This document shows, in pieces, positions 25,617-34,312 of a stretch of 64,000 nucleotides of DNA (position 1 is the first letter of the stretch; each line of letters begins with the position of its first letter). Where the stretch lies: assembly GCF_014646055.1 (NCBI RefSeq), contig NZ_BMMS01000027.1, positions 61,142 to 125,141 on the forward strand. Direction: 5' to 3'. Position numbers and translations under genes: made by a program. The notes beneath the pieces were generated by a model. The model did no database searches. It saw only the letters and a list, made by a program, of their open reading frames with translations, and was not told where the DNA came from. The stretch comes from Wenjunlia tyrosinilytica. Lineage in GTDB: Bacteria > Actinomycetota > Actinomycetes > Streptomycetales > Streptomycetaceae.

Positions 25617-27346
25617 GCAGCTTCCCCCTCGGTCAGCTGGGAGGAGACGATCTCCCGGTATGTCGGGTTGTCCCGGAGTAGTTCGGTGTGGGTGCCGACG
25701 CCAACCACGCGACCGGCGTCCAGCACGACGATCCGGTCGGCGTCGCGAATGGTGGACACCCGCTGTGCCACGATGACGACCGTCGCATCCTTGGCATCGC
25801 GTATCAGCGCCCTGCGCAGAGCGGCGTCGGTGACGGCGTCGAGGGCGGAGAAGCAGTCATCGAGGAGGTAGATGTCCGGGCGAGCGGCCAGCGCGCGGGC
25901 GATCGTTAGACGCTGCCGTTGGCCGCCGGAGAGGTTCCGGCCACCCTGGGTTATCGGATGGTCGAGGCCGCCGGGCAGAGCCTCGACGAACTCGCGTGCC
26001 TGCGCGGTCTCCAGGGCACGCCAGAGATGCTCGTGGTCGGCGTCCGGAGCACCATGGCGGAGGTTGGAGGCCACCGTTCCGGAAAACAGGTACGGTTTCT
26101 GCGGCACGAGCCGGACGCTGCTCACGAGGGTGGCCGGGTCGATACGGCGTACGTCCACGCCGCCAACTCGGGCACTGCCGGAATCGGCGTCGAACAACCG
26201 GGGCACTAGGTTGAGCAGCGTCGATTTGCCGCTGCCGGTGGAGCCGATGATGGCCGTGGTCTGGCCGGGCCGTGCGACCAGGTCGACGCCGCGCAGCACC
26301 GGGACCTCGGCCCCGGGATAGCTGAAGATGACGTTCCGGAGCTCCAACAGGCCGCGCGGGCCCAACTCGGTAACCGGGCTGTCGGCTGGCCGCATGCTGG
26401 ACTCGGCGGTCAATACCTCGTGGATGCGCTCGGCGCAGGCTCTTGCACGCGGCGTCAGTTGGAAGGCCATCGTGGCCAGTAGCACGGCCTGCAGGATCTG
26501 TACGAGGTAGTTGAGCAGCGCGATCAGTGAACCGGCCTGCATCGAGCCGTCGTGAACTCGGTGGCCGCCAAACCACAGCACGGCGATGTTCGAGCACTCG
26601 ATGATGAGCAGGACACTTGGGTTCATGAAGGCCTGGACCCGGCCTAGGCGAAATCCGATGTCCCGCAGGTCCGCGTTGGCAGCATCGAATCGCTCGCCCT
26701 CCCGCCGGTCGCGGACAAAAGCCCGGACCACCCGCACCCCGGTGATCTGCTCGCGCACGATCCGATTGACTCGGTCGATCAGCTCCTGCTGTGACGCGGA
26801 CAGCGGGCCCATCTGGCGGAGGATCAGGACGAAGGCGAGCGTTAGCGCCGTCAACGTCACCAAGACGAGCACGCACATGGGCGCGTCCTGGAACAGGGCC
26901 ATCAACACTCCGCCGAAGCCCACAATCGGCGCGGTCACCATCATGGTAAGGACCATCAGCACCAGCACTTGGACCTGCTGGACGTCATTGGTGGTCCGGG
27001 TAAGGAGAGACGGTGCGCCGAAGTGCTGCACCTCCCGCACCGACAGCTCCTGGACCCGCTGGAAGACGGCAGCCCGCACGTCGCGCCCCAGGGCGGCGGA
27101 GGTCCGCGCTGCGGCGTAGAAGGCCGTTGCCGCACTCAGGATCTGGACGAGGGTACAGCCGAGCATCACGACGCCGACCCGCAGGACGTAGCCACCGTCC
27201 CCCTTCACCACCCCGTTGTTGACGATGTCGGCGTTGAGCGTCGGAAGTGAGAGCGCCGCGGCGGACTGAACGAGTTGGAATGCGACCACCACCACGATGT
27301 AACCGCCGTAGGGGCGGAGGAAGGCACTCAGGAATCGGCCCAGCAA
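25613..27346 (-). CDS. ABC exporter subunit with the degenerate Walker B
   Basis: This 577-residue TMD-NBD half-transporter precedes its partner in the same operon. Walker A GSTGSGKST is near residue 368 and the signature LSGGQRQR is canonical. Walker B is LLDDCFSALD, with Asp where the catalytic Glu should be. This is the standard pattern of the non-hydrolysing half of heterodimeric exporters such as TM287/288: the active site forms from the partner's Walker motifs and this subunit's LSGGQ. The luxR-type gene lies 61 bp upstream on the same strand and may control it. Confidence 0.92.
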   Translation of the reverse strand: MLGRFLSAFLRPYGGYIVVVVAFQLVQSAAALSLPTLNADIVNNGVVKGDGGYVLRVGVVMLGCTLVQILSAATAFYAAARTSAALGRDVRAAVFQRVQELSVREVQHFGAPSLLTRTTNDVQQVQVLVLMVLTMMVTAPIVGFGGVLMALFQDAPMCVLVLVTLTALTLAFVLILRQMGPLSASQQELIDRVNRIVREQITGVRVVRAFVRDRREGERFDAANADLRDIGFRLGRVQAFMNPSVLLIIECSNIAVLWFGGHRVHDGSMQAGSLIALLNYLVQILQAVLLATMAFQLTPRARACAERIHEVLTAESSMRPADSPVTELGPRGLLELRNVIFSYPGAEVPVLRGVDLVARPGQTTAIIGSTGSGKSTLLNLVPRLFDADSGSARVGGVDVRRIDPATLVSSVRLVPQKPYLFSGTVASNLRHGAPDADHEHLWRALETAQAREFVEALPGGLDHPITQGGRNLSGGQRQRLTIARALAARPDIYLLDDCFSALDAVTDAALRRALIRDAKDATVVIVAQRVSTIRDADRIVVLDAGRVVGVGTHTELLRDNPTYREIVSSQLTEGEAA

Positions 27347-27407
27347 GGAACTCTCCTGCTTCTGGGGTTTGATCGGTGGACGGCGTTGTGACCGCCGCTG
27401 CGCTCGC

Positions 27408-28088
27408 TCACCTGACGAGCCCCATCTTGAGCGCTGTCACTACTGCGCTGGTGCGGTTCTCTGCCCCGAGTTTGAGCAGGACTTTCCCTACCAGCCGCTT
27501 GGCACCATGCTCGGAGATGCTGAGGTGACGTGCGATCTGTCGGTTGCTCATCCCGGCCACCATCTGCGCCAGAGCTTCGTGCTCGCGCGTGGTGAGCTTG
27601 ACGTTGCGCGCTCGCGCGGCGTGGTTCGGGCTCGCCGCGACGTCGAGTAACTGTCGCCCGAGCCGCCTCGGCATCGGCATCTCGCCCCTTGACATCTGGG
27701 CGAGCGCCCGGTCGAGTGCCAGGGCGGTGAGATCCTCGCGGAGGATGTAACCGTCGGCCGGTACTATCGTCAGGTCGCCGTCTTGGCCGGCCTGGAACGC
27801 GTCCAGCAGAACCAGAACGCGAGGTAGCGAGCTTCGCCGGACCGTCAGGTCCATGCTTCGGAGCGAGCGGTTGGAGCTGGCGACCAGCACCACGCCGATA
27901 CGCTCGTCGGTGATGACCTCGGCCAAGTCAGTCGGACTGGCACACAGCCGGACGAACTTTGTCGACCGCAGGCTCAGGAGCATGCCCTGCAGCCCCAGCC
28001 GAAGCAGCTCGTTCTCGACGAATACCGCCACCCCCAGACGTTCTTCAGCAGGACTGACAACTCCGGTGTCCGCCGCAATCTCGGCCAC
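27408..28088 (-). CDS. LuxR-family regulator with an atypical receiver domain
   Basis: This 226-residue protein starts at GTG 28088 behind GGGGGTGG. The C-terminal LuxR helix-turn-helix is clear (LTTREHEALAQMVAGMSNRQ, then IARHLSISEHGAKRLVGKVL). The N-terminal part aligns to a response-regulator receiver, but the phosphoacceptor Asp is missing (GVVLVASSN where LLD is expected) and the acidic pair after strand 1 is replaced (VFVENELLR). It is therefore unlikely to be phosphorylated and may respond to a ligand or act constitutively. It lies directly upstream of the exporter genes and 62 bp downstream of the mbtH-like gene, all on the minus strand. Confidence 0.85.
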   Translation of the reverse strand: MAEIAADTGVVSPAEERLGVAVFVENELLRLGLQGMLLSLRSTKFVRLCASPTDLAEVITDERIGVVLVASSNRSLRSMDLTVRRSSLPRVLVLLDAFQAGQDGDLTIVPADGYILREDLTALALDRALAQMSRGEMPMPRRLGRQLLDVAASPNHAARARNVKLTTREHEALAQMVAGMSNRQIARHLSISEHGAKRLVGKVLLKLGAENRTSAVVTALKMGLVR

Positions 28089-28150
28089 GATTGACCCACC
28101 CCCTGTATCTGCGTCGGCGGCTGCCGCCTGTCACCCACTCGCGAGCTTGC

Positions 28151-28351
28151 TCAACTGCCGGTGCTGCGGATTGACAGCGGCCTCATGTCCGTCCAGTTCT
28201 GCTCGATCCAGCTCAGGCAGTCCTCGCGCGGCCCGGACACGCCGGCGTCCCGCCAACCGGGCGGATTCGGACGGTCCGCGAGCCAGATGGAGTACTGCTT
28301 CTCGTCGTTGAGTACGACCTTGTACGGCGTGCCGGACTGTTCCGAGCTCAC
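28151..28351 (-). CDS. MbtH-like NRPS accessory protein
   Basis: This 66-residue protein starts at GTG 28351 after AAAGGA. MbtH-like proteins bind and stabilise NRPS adenylation domains. The family core is obvious: YKVVLNDEKQYSIWLADRP, then PPGWRDAGVSG and CLSWIEQNWTDMRP, with the conserved Trp residues. It is the only MbtH homologue in the window and presumably serves the A domains from 40.9 kb onward. It is too small to stand out among the overlapping frames here, so it is easily missed. Confidence 0.93.
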   Translation of the reverse strand: MSSEQSGTPYKVVLNDEKQYSIWLADRPNPPGWRDAGVSGPREDCLSWIEQNWTDMRPLSIRSTGS

Positions 28352-28475
28352 AGCGACGTCCTTTCCCCGTAACGAAATGTGATCTTCGACGGGCGACGCT
28401 ACTTGGATCGACTGAAGCTGCCATGAAGTCCTGCTGCCGACGGATGAAGCCGGACTGTTGAGCGTCAGGTGCCGG

Positions 28476-29114
28476 TCAGCCCAGGCGCGGGCCCATCCGA
28501 TCGACAGCGGCCGCGAACCTGCTGCCGGGCGCCTGCCCGGCCACCAGCACGGCGTCGTGTGCCGTGTCGATGTCGCGCAGCCGCGGAAGGTCGCGCACGG
28601 TGAGGCCAGCGTCCGCGAGCCGCCCCCGCTGGATCGCTCCGGTCTCGGCGGTGGACATCGGGACGCCGAGCAGCAGCTTGGGGTCGGGGGCGGCGAGCCC
28701 CATTGCCCAGAAGCCGCCGTCCTCCGCAGGACCGAACCAGGCGTCGCAGCTGTGCCAGGCGTCCGGAGCGAGCGCCGGGGCAAGCAGGGCGGGAGTGATC
28801 TGAGGGGTGTCCATGCCTACGACGACCGCGGGTCCGTCACATCCGTCGAACGCGGCGGCGAGGCGCTGGTCGAGGCCAGTACCGCGCTGGGGCACCACCT
28901 CGAATCCGGTCGGGACCCAGTGGCCCGGACTTCCGTCCAGCACGAGCACGCGCCGCCGGGCCGGCATGGCCGACACCGCTTCAAGGGTGTCGTAGAGCGC
29001 GGCCAGAGCCAGGTCGGCCGCCTCGGCCACGGTGTACGCCGGCGTGAGCCGGGTCTTCACCCGGCCAGGTTGAGGTTCCTTGGCGATCACCATCAGGGTG
29101 GTCGGCTCCAGCAT
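28476..29114 (-). CDS. DUF2064 / TIGR04282-like glycosyltransferase-fold protein
   Basis: This protein of about 212 residues starts at ATG 29114; the frame continues upstream without family similarity. The opening LMVIAKEPQPGRVKTRLTP has the nucleotide-binding loop of the DUF2064 group, which has the GT-A fold of sugar nucleotidyltransferases (MobA/CofC-like). VVVGMDTPQITPALL and FGPAEDGGFWAMGL are further family landmarks. Members often lie beside GT2 glycosyltransferases, as here with the divergent gene at 29314. It may activate or transfer a sugar or phospho-sugar unit. The reaction is not known. Confidence 0.7.
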   Translation of the reverse strand: MLEPTTLMVIAKEPQPGRVKTRLTPAYTVAEAADLALAALYDTLEAVSAMPARRRVLVLDGSPGHWVPTGFEVVPQRGTGLDQRLAAAFDGCDGPAVVVGMDTPQITPALLAPALAPDAWHSCDAWFGPAEDGGFWAMGLAAPDPKLLLGVPMSTAETGAIQRGRLADAGLTVRDLPRLRDIDTAHDAVLVAGQAPGSRFAAAVDRMGPRLG

Positions 29115-29313
29115 TTTCCCCGTTCCCGTACGCGCGTGGCCCGCCTGGTCGGCCCCGGCGATCCTGTCGCGGCGGCGCGGCATGCGGAAGCCACGCTCGA
29201 GCGCGCACCCGGGGGTAGCCGGATGACTAGGTCAACGTGTGCGCACGATGGGGGCTTTCGGTGGTCGTTGGGGCTTCGGATGATGGGGATCTCCTGGGCA
29301 GAAAGGACCACCG

Positions 29314-30513
29314 ATGAGCTGGACAGACCCATCCCCCCGGATCTTGGCGGAGGTCGTGGTCAGCAGTCTCGTGATCGCGGCCGACCCGTTCGCCCAGTCC
29401 ACCGCGCCGGGCTTCTGGACCTGGTCGCGGGACGCCCATCAGTCCGTGGTGGACGAGGTGGCGGCGTCGCCGCACGCCCGCGTCAGGGAGCTGGCTGCGG
29501 CGATCCGCGCGAATCCCTCCGACTTCGCCGCCTGCTCCGAGCTGGGCACGCTGCTGGAGGCCGGGCTGCGCGAGCCCGGCCTGTCGGCGGAGCGGCTCGC
29601 GGAGCTGACCTGGAACGTGGAGACGCTCTCCCGGCTGCGGCTTCAGCTGGGCGAGGAGCGCACTCCGAGTGCCGACACCGCTCCGGGGCCGCAGAAGATC
29701 CTGGCGAACCTGCGGCATGCGCCTGCCAGGAGCACCGGAAGGATTGACGCGGCAATCGTCGTCCCGTTCCGGGCAACCGAGGTCGACAGCGACCGGATCC
29801 GCAATGTGTGCGCCGTGCTCAGCGCGCTCAACGACCAGACCCACCCTCGGGACCGCTACCGCGTCGTGGTCGTGGAGTCGGACAGCTGTCCCCGCTGGGA
29901 GCCGCTCCTCGCTCCGGCCTGCGACACGTACCTGTTCGCCTCGAACGACGGCCCGTTCAACTACTCGTGGACGATCAACACCGGTGTGGTTCACGGTGCC
30001 CGCCCGGCGGAGCTGATCTGCGTGCTGGAGGCCGACATCCTGGTCGACGAGGGCTTCGTCGAGCGGGCGGTGACACGCTTCCGCGCTCCCGGCACCCAGG
30101 CCCACTGGCCGTTCCAGGACATGCTCTACCTGGACGCGGCGTCCAGCCACGAGGCCGTGATCACCCGCTGCATTGAGGACGGCCGGGGCCTGAGCCACAG
30201 TCGGCTGCGAGGCGTTTTCCTGCGCAGGACCCCAGGCGCCTGCATGTGGCTGCGGGAGAGCCTCTTCACGCGGATCGGCGGGCTGGACGAGAGGTTCTCG
30301 GCCGGCTGGGGCGGGGCCGACAACGACTTCGCTTGGCGAGCCGACATGTATGGCGTCCTCGACCGCCACCAGGACCCGATGGTGCACCTGTACCACTCGC
30401 GGACGTCGGACTGGTTCGACGACAACGTCGGCCGCTACAACGACTTCCCGTGGTGCACCTGGCCGAGTGATTCCGTGATCGGCGAGCTTTCCAAGTACCA
30501 GAACGCTCAGTAG
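29314..30513 (+). CDS. Family 2-like glycosyltransferase
   Basis: This 399-residue protein starts at ATG 29314 with AAAGGA 6 bases upstream. An N-terminal helical region (about residues 1-140) is followed by a GT-A domain. It has IVVPFRATE as the first strand, an LEADILVDEGFVERAV segment where EAD takes the DxD metal-site position, and a later WGGADNDFAWRADM, typical of GT2/GT27 C-terminal motifs. There is no signal peptide or membrane helix, so it should act in the cytoplasm. It opens a compact plus-strand operon with sugar-type enzymes, so it may transfer a modified sugar to the NRPS/PKS product. Acceptor and donor are unknown. Confidence 0.75.
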   Translation: MSWTDPSPRILAEVVVSSLVIAADPFAQSTAPGFWTWSRDAHQSVVDEVAASPHARVRELAAAIRANPSDFAACSELGTLLEAGLREPGLSAERLAELTWNVETLSRLRLQLGEERTPSADTAPGPQKILANLRHAPARSTGRIDAAIVVPFRATEVDSDRIRNVCAVLSALNDQTHPRDRYRVVVVESDSCPRWEPLLAPACDTYLFASNDGPFNYSWTINTGVVHGARPAELICVLEADILVDEGFVERAVTRFRAPGTQAHWPFQDMLYLDAASSHEAVITRCIEDGRGLSHSRLRGVFLRRTPGACMWLRESLFTRIGGLDERFSAGWGGADNDFAWRADMYGVLDRHQDPMVHLYHSRTSDWFDDNVGRYNDFPWCTWPSDSVIGELSKYQNAQ

Positions 30514-30545
30514 GACCTGACACACAGCCAGGAATAGGTAACCCT

Positions 30546-31697
30546 GTGGAGAAGCACAGCCCAGTCAAGCCCAGCGATCCCTTCCTCGGCGTCGGGGTGG
30601 TGTCCCGCAACTCCGTCGACGCCGCCATCACGGTGGCCTACCGCCGGCGCACGCGGCTCATGTTGATTCCGAGCCGCCGCCAGATCGACTCGGCGCAGTT
30701 CGGCGCCGGCTACCTGGGGTGGACGACGTCCGAGTTCGCCGAGTACGTCCGGGCGCGGGATCCCGAGCGGAGGATCGAGCTCTGTCGGGACCACGGCGGC
30801 CCGTGGATGAACAGCAGGGAAGCGGAGATCGCGTCACCGTCCGAAGCCCTGGACTCGTGCATGCGGTCCTTCTCGGAGGACATCGCCGCCGGATTCGACC
30901 TGCTGCACATCGACACGTCCGAGGAGGGCTCCGGCGCTGCACGCCTCCAGGTCGCGATCGATCGGCTGACTGAGCTGTATCGGCGGTGTTGGATGGAGTC
31001 CTGCAGACAGGCTGCCGACGTCGCGTACGAGATCGGGTTCGAGCCCCAGGGCGTCAGCACGAACGATCCGGACGAGTTCAAGGCAGCTCTGCGGCAGGTG
31101 CTGGACGGTATTGACGGGATCGGCGCGCCCCGGCCCCGGTTCGTGGTGGCGCAGACCGGTACCAAGGTTGCGGAGATCGGCAATGTCGGCCGGTTCCACC
31201 AGCCCGAGGCACGGGCAGAAACCCTGCGCGCGATAGGCACTCTCGCGGCCATCTCTCACGAGCAGGGGCTCCGGCTCAAGGCGCACAACTGCGACTACCT
31301 GTCACCGGAGGAGGCCGCACTTCTGATTGACGCCGGCGTCGATGCCTTCAACGTGGCACCGGAGTTCGGCGTGGTGGAGACCCGGTCGCTGCTCCGGGTG
31401 ATGGACGAGCTGGAGCTGGACAAGGCCAAGGAGGAGTTCCTCGCGCTCGCGTTCGACAGCCTGAAGTGGCAGAAGTGGATGCTCGATCCGACGACCGCCG
31501 GCGACGTCGAGCGGGCGGTAATCGCCGGCCACTACGTGTTCCGAGCCGAGGCGGGACTGCGGATCCGCGAGGAGGTCGAGCACGAGCTCGCGCGGCGCGG
31601 CTGCCCGGCCCTCGACCGAATTCTGCGCGAGCCCGTCGTCCGACGGATCGAGTCTCACCTGTCCAGCCTCTCCCTCTCGCGACGAGCGGCGCGATGA
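30546..31697 (+). CDS. GatZ/KbaZ-like class II aldolase-family TIM barrel
   Basis: This 383-residue protein starts at GTG 30546 behind AGGAATAGG. It resembles the GatZ/KbaZ group, known as the non-catalytic subunit of D-tagatose-1,6-bisphosphate aldolase but also containing uncharacterised barrels. Recognisable pieces are LMLIPSRRQI and GYLGWTTSEFAEYV, the CRDHGGPW region in place of GGDHLGP, and LHIDTSEEG. A later QTGTKVAEIGNVGRF also fits. No catalytic GatY/KbaY partner is in the window, so it may act alone on a sugar phosphate or a related aldol substrate. The next gene overlaps its stop (ATGA). The function is inferred only at family level. Confidence 0.65.
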   Translation: MEKHSPVKPSDPFLGVGVVSRNSVDAAITVAYRRRTRLMLIPSRRQIDSAQFGAGYLGWTTSEFAEYVRARDPERRIELCRDHGGPWMNSREAEIASPSEALDSCMRSFSEDIAAGFDLLHIDTSEEGSGAARLQVAIDRLTELYRRCWMESCRQAADVAYEIGFEPQGVSTNDPDEFKAALRQVLDGIDGIGAPRPRFVVAQTGTKVAEIGNVGRFHQPEARAETLRAIGTLAAISHEQGLRLKAHNCDYLSPEEAALLIDAGVDAFNVAPEFGVVETRSLLRVMDELELDKAKEEFLALAFDSLKWQKWMLDPTTAGDVERAVIAGHYVFRAEAGLRIREEVEHELARRGCPALDRILREPVVRRIESHLSSLSLSRRAAR

Positions 31698-32638
31698 ACA
31701 CGGTGCCGACCACCGGCCGCACGGTCGCCGGGTACGGCGAGGGTGAGTTGCGCGCGGTGCTGGAGACGGTGTTCAGAGTCCCCGACGCCCACCGCAACTA
31801 CCGGGACGGTAGTGCGAGGGCACGTGAGGTATACGGGATCGATGCTGCCCTGCTGGAGACCTTGCTGAGCCTTGGGCTGCCGCACCGCGTCATGGGCGGC
31901 GAGTTGCTGTTCGAGCGCACGGACCTCCACAACATCAGCATGGCGCTCAGGATCCCGTCCCCGTACTTCATCTCGCTGCAGACCAAGGCCAGGTCCCTGA
32001 AGCGGGCGGCCGATCGGGGAATGCTGGAGTACGGCCTGAGGGTGTCCGCCAGCTGCCCCGACCGGGGCCACCCGGGCCCCTGCGAGTACGTTCCCGCCCC
32101 CGAGCTCGAGCAGGCGGCGACGCCCGACGGCGTCAGCCCCGAGTCGCCGACCAGCTTCACGGCGCGGGTCCGGCTGCCCGGCCACTTCACGATCTTCGAT
32201 GGTCAGCACGCTGAGTTGCTGCGACTGGTCTCCTCCTGGCGCCTGCACATCCTGCCGAAGGGGCTCTCTGATGACCTCGGATTCGCCCAGCAGACCGGTC
32301 TGTCGAATTGCGTGCTGGCGACCCGACTGCTCCTGGCGGCAGCCGAGGAGCACTGTATCGAGGCGCGCCAGGCGGCCGGACTGCTGGTCTCGCCTCCCTT
32401 CGCCACTGTCCACTGGTGGCTGGAGTTCCGGATCGACGGAGCGTGGCTCCCGGCGGACCCGCTGCTGCTGAAGGCGTTCGCGGACTGGCGGATGCTCGAC
32501 GCCGCGGAGTGGCCGCAGCACCGCTCACCGTCCGGCGTTCTGATGCGATTCCACTCCACTCCGCGGTTGGCGGTGCCCATCGTCCGGCACCACGGAGTGG
32601 AAGCCACAACCCAGGTGACCGCGCGCGACCTGCTGTGA
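31694..32638 (+). CDS. Transglutaminase-like cysteine-protease-fold protein
   Basis: This 314-residue protein starts at ATG 31694, overlapping the previous stop. A longer upstream frame only shadows the GatZ-like gene. A likely transglutaminase-type triad is present: Cys206 in GLSNCVLATRLLL, His240 in VHWWLEFRIDG and Asp255 in LPADPLL, with the normal spacing. The N-terminal 190 residues are not recognised. Bacterial transglutaminase-like proteins can form or exchange amide bonds, and some act in natural-product pathways as amide synthases. In this operon it might join the product of the aminotransferase to another unit. That is inference; the triad is what the sequence shows. Confidence 0.6.
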   Translation: MNTVPTTGRTVAGYGEGELRAVLETVFRVPDAHRNYRDGSARAREVYGIDAALLETLLSLGLPHRVMGGELLFERTDLHNISMALRIPSPYFISLQTKARSLKRAADRGMLEYGLRVSASCPDRGHPGPCEYVPAPELEQAATPDGVSPESPTSFTARVRLPGHFTIFDGQHAELLRLVSSWRLHILPKGLSDDLGFAQQTGLSNCVLATRLLLAAAEEHCIEARQAAGLLVSPPFATVHWWLEFRIDGAWLPADPLLLKAFADWRMLDAAEWPQHRSPSGVLMRFHSTPRLAVPIVRHHGVEATTQVTARDLL

Positions 32639-32676
32639 CAGGCGCGACGCGGAGCGAAACCAGGAAAGGACCAACC

Positions 32677-33174
32677 ATGCAGACCGGACCGCAGCACAAC
32701 GTCTTCACATCGATCTCCGAGCCGCTCGGCGACGGAGCACACGACACCGGAGAGGCACGCCTCCTGGCGCCCGGGGTGCGCATGCTGGAGTTCGGCGACA
32801 CGAAGAAGGTCGTGAAGAAGTGGGGCCAGGAGCGCTGGCTCCACGAGAAGGACGGCCCGTACGGCTTCAAGGTCATCCGGATCAAGGGCGGCCACCGCAC
32901 CAGCCTCCAGTACCACGAGCACAAGCGGGAGAGCTACTTCATCCTCGAAGGGGCCGCGGTCATGCACTACCGCGAGAGGCTCGACTCCGAGACGCTGCAG
33001 ATCGTGATCCCCGCCGGGACGCTGGTGCATGTCGACCCCGGAGCCGTCCACCGGGTGGAGGCGGTCACCGACATCGTGCTGGTGGAGGTGTCGACCTACG
33101 ACGACGGGTCGGACAACATCCGGTTGGAGGACGACTACGCGCGCGGGAACGGCCGGATCTCCGAGGAACATTGA
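32677..33174 (+). CDS. Cupin, sugar-phosphate isomerase-like
   Basis: This 165-residue single-domain cupin starts at ATG 32677 with AGGAAAGGA upstream. Metal-ligand motif 1 is visible as QYHEHKRESYFILEG and motif 2 as VDPGAVHRVEAV. The layout (GHRTSLQYHEHK, then IPAGTLVHVDPG) resembles the C-terminal cupin of mannose-6-phosphate isomerase/GDP-mannose pyrophosphorylase and stand-alone sugar isomerases. It probably isomerises or epimerises a sugar-type intermediate. The degT gene starts on its stop codon. Confidence 0.8.
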   Translation: MQTGPQHNVFTSISEPLGDGAHDTGEARLLAPGVRMLEFGDTKKVVKKWGQERWLHEKDGPYGFKVIRIKGGHRTSLQYHEHKRESYFILEGAAVMHYRERLDSETLQIVIPAGTLVHVDPGAVHRVEAVTDIVLVEVSTYDDGSDNIRLEDDYARGNGRISEEH

Positions 33175-34286
33175 TGCTACGTCGGATTCCTAAGTACAAC
33201 TACGCCGCCCAGTTCGACGGACTGTCCGAATCCCTGATGCCGGCGATCGAGGCACTGCTCTCGGGCGGCGACTACATCCTGGGTGAGGCTGTGTCCGACT
33301 TCGAGGCGGGGCTCGCCGACTACCTCGGAGTGGAGCACTGCGTCGGGGTCAACTCGGGTACGGACGCGCTCATCCTGACCCTGGAGGCGCTGGGCGTCGG
33401 CCCTGGCTACGAGGTCGTCACGGTGGTCAATAGCTTCCACGCCTCCGCGCTCGCCATCGCGAGAGTCGGAGCAAAGCCGGTCTTCGTCGACTGCCGACCC
33501 GAGGACTTCCTGATGGACCTGGACCAGCTGGAGGCGGCGATTTCCGCCCGCACTCGAGCCGTCATCCTGGTGCACCTGTTCGGCAGGGCGGCGGACGTCA
33601 CCCGAGCGGCGCGCATCTGCGCCGAGGCCGGGATCGCGCTGGTCGAGGACTGCGCGCAGGCAATCGGCGCTCGCTGGGACGGGAAGCGGGTCGGTTCGGT
33701 CTCCGCCGCCGGCTGCTGGAGCTTCGCGCCGTCGAAAAACCTGGCGGCGGCAGGAGACGCCGGCGCGGTGAGCACCTCGTACCGTGAGATCGCCGAACGG
33801 CTCGGACTGCTACGCCACTTCGGGCAGCGCGTGCAGAACGAGCACTCCGTTAAGGGACACAACTCGCGCCTCGACTCCATCCAGGCCCTGGTGCTGCGGC
33901 ACAAGCTGGGACGGTTGGAGGCCTGGAACGAACGGCGTGTCGCGCTCGCCGGGGAGTACCAGGAGCGGTTGGCGGGCCTGCCGCTCGGCTTCCAGGACCC
34001 GGGCGGCCCTGGGGGGCACGTCTACCACCTCTTCCAGGTCAGGACGGAGTCGTCCGAGGTGCGGGACGCCCTTCTCAGTCATCTGCTCGGCGATGGGATC
34101 GACGCGGTGGTGCGGTACCCATTCCCGCTCCACCAGCAGCCGGCGCTGCCGCACCGGCCGGCCGTCGGCGCATTCCCTGTGGCCGAGGCGCTGGCCCGGG
34201 AAACCCTCGCCCTGCCGATCCGCCCGGACCTGGCCCCGAGCGAGCTGCAGTACGTCTGCGATTCTATGGCGACGTTCTTCAAGTAG
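33174..34286 (+). CDS. DegT/DnrJ/EryC1/StrS-family sugar aminotransferase
   Basis: This 370-residue PLP enzyme starts at ATG 33174, sharing a base with the cupin stop. Family features are GVNSGTDALILTLEALGVGP at the N-terminus, VEDCAQAIGA, and the PLP lysine K188 in SFAPSKNLAAAGDAG. KGHNSRLDSIQALVLRHKL lies further along. Such enzymes transaminate keto-sugars, usually as nucleotide sugars and sometimes as free or cyclitol forms. With the cupin, the GatZ-like aldolase and the glycosyltransferase, it argues for an amino-sugar or amino-polyol unit. No nucleotidylyltransferase or 4,6-dehydratase is in the window, so the substrate is open. Confidence 0.92.
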   Translation: MLRRIPKYNYAAQFDGLSESLMPAIEALLSGGDYILGEAVSDFEAGLADYLGVEHCVGVNSGTDALILTLEALGVGPGYEVVTVVNSFHASALAIARVGAKPVFVDCRPEDFLMDLDQLEAAISARTRAVILVHLFGRAADVTRAARICAEAGIALVEDCAQAIGARWDGKRVGSVSAAGCWSFAPSKNLAAAGDAGAVSTSYREIAERLGLLRHFGQRVQNEHSVKGHNSRLDSIQALVLRHKLGRLEAWNERRVALAGEYQERLAGLPLGFQDPGGPGGHVYHLFQVRTESSEVRDALLSHLLGDGIDAVVRYPFPLHQQPALPHRPAVGAFPVAEALARETLALPIRPDLAPSELQYVCDSMATFFK

Positions 34287-34312
34287 CCGGGCGGGAAGAT
34301 GTGGGGCCTGAC

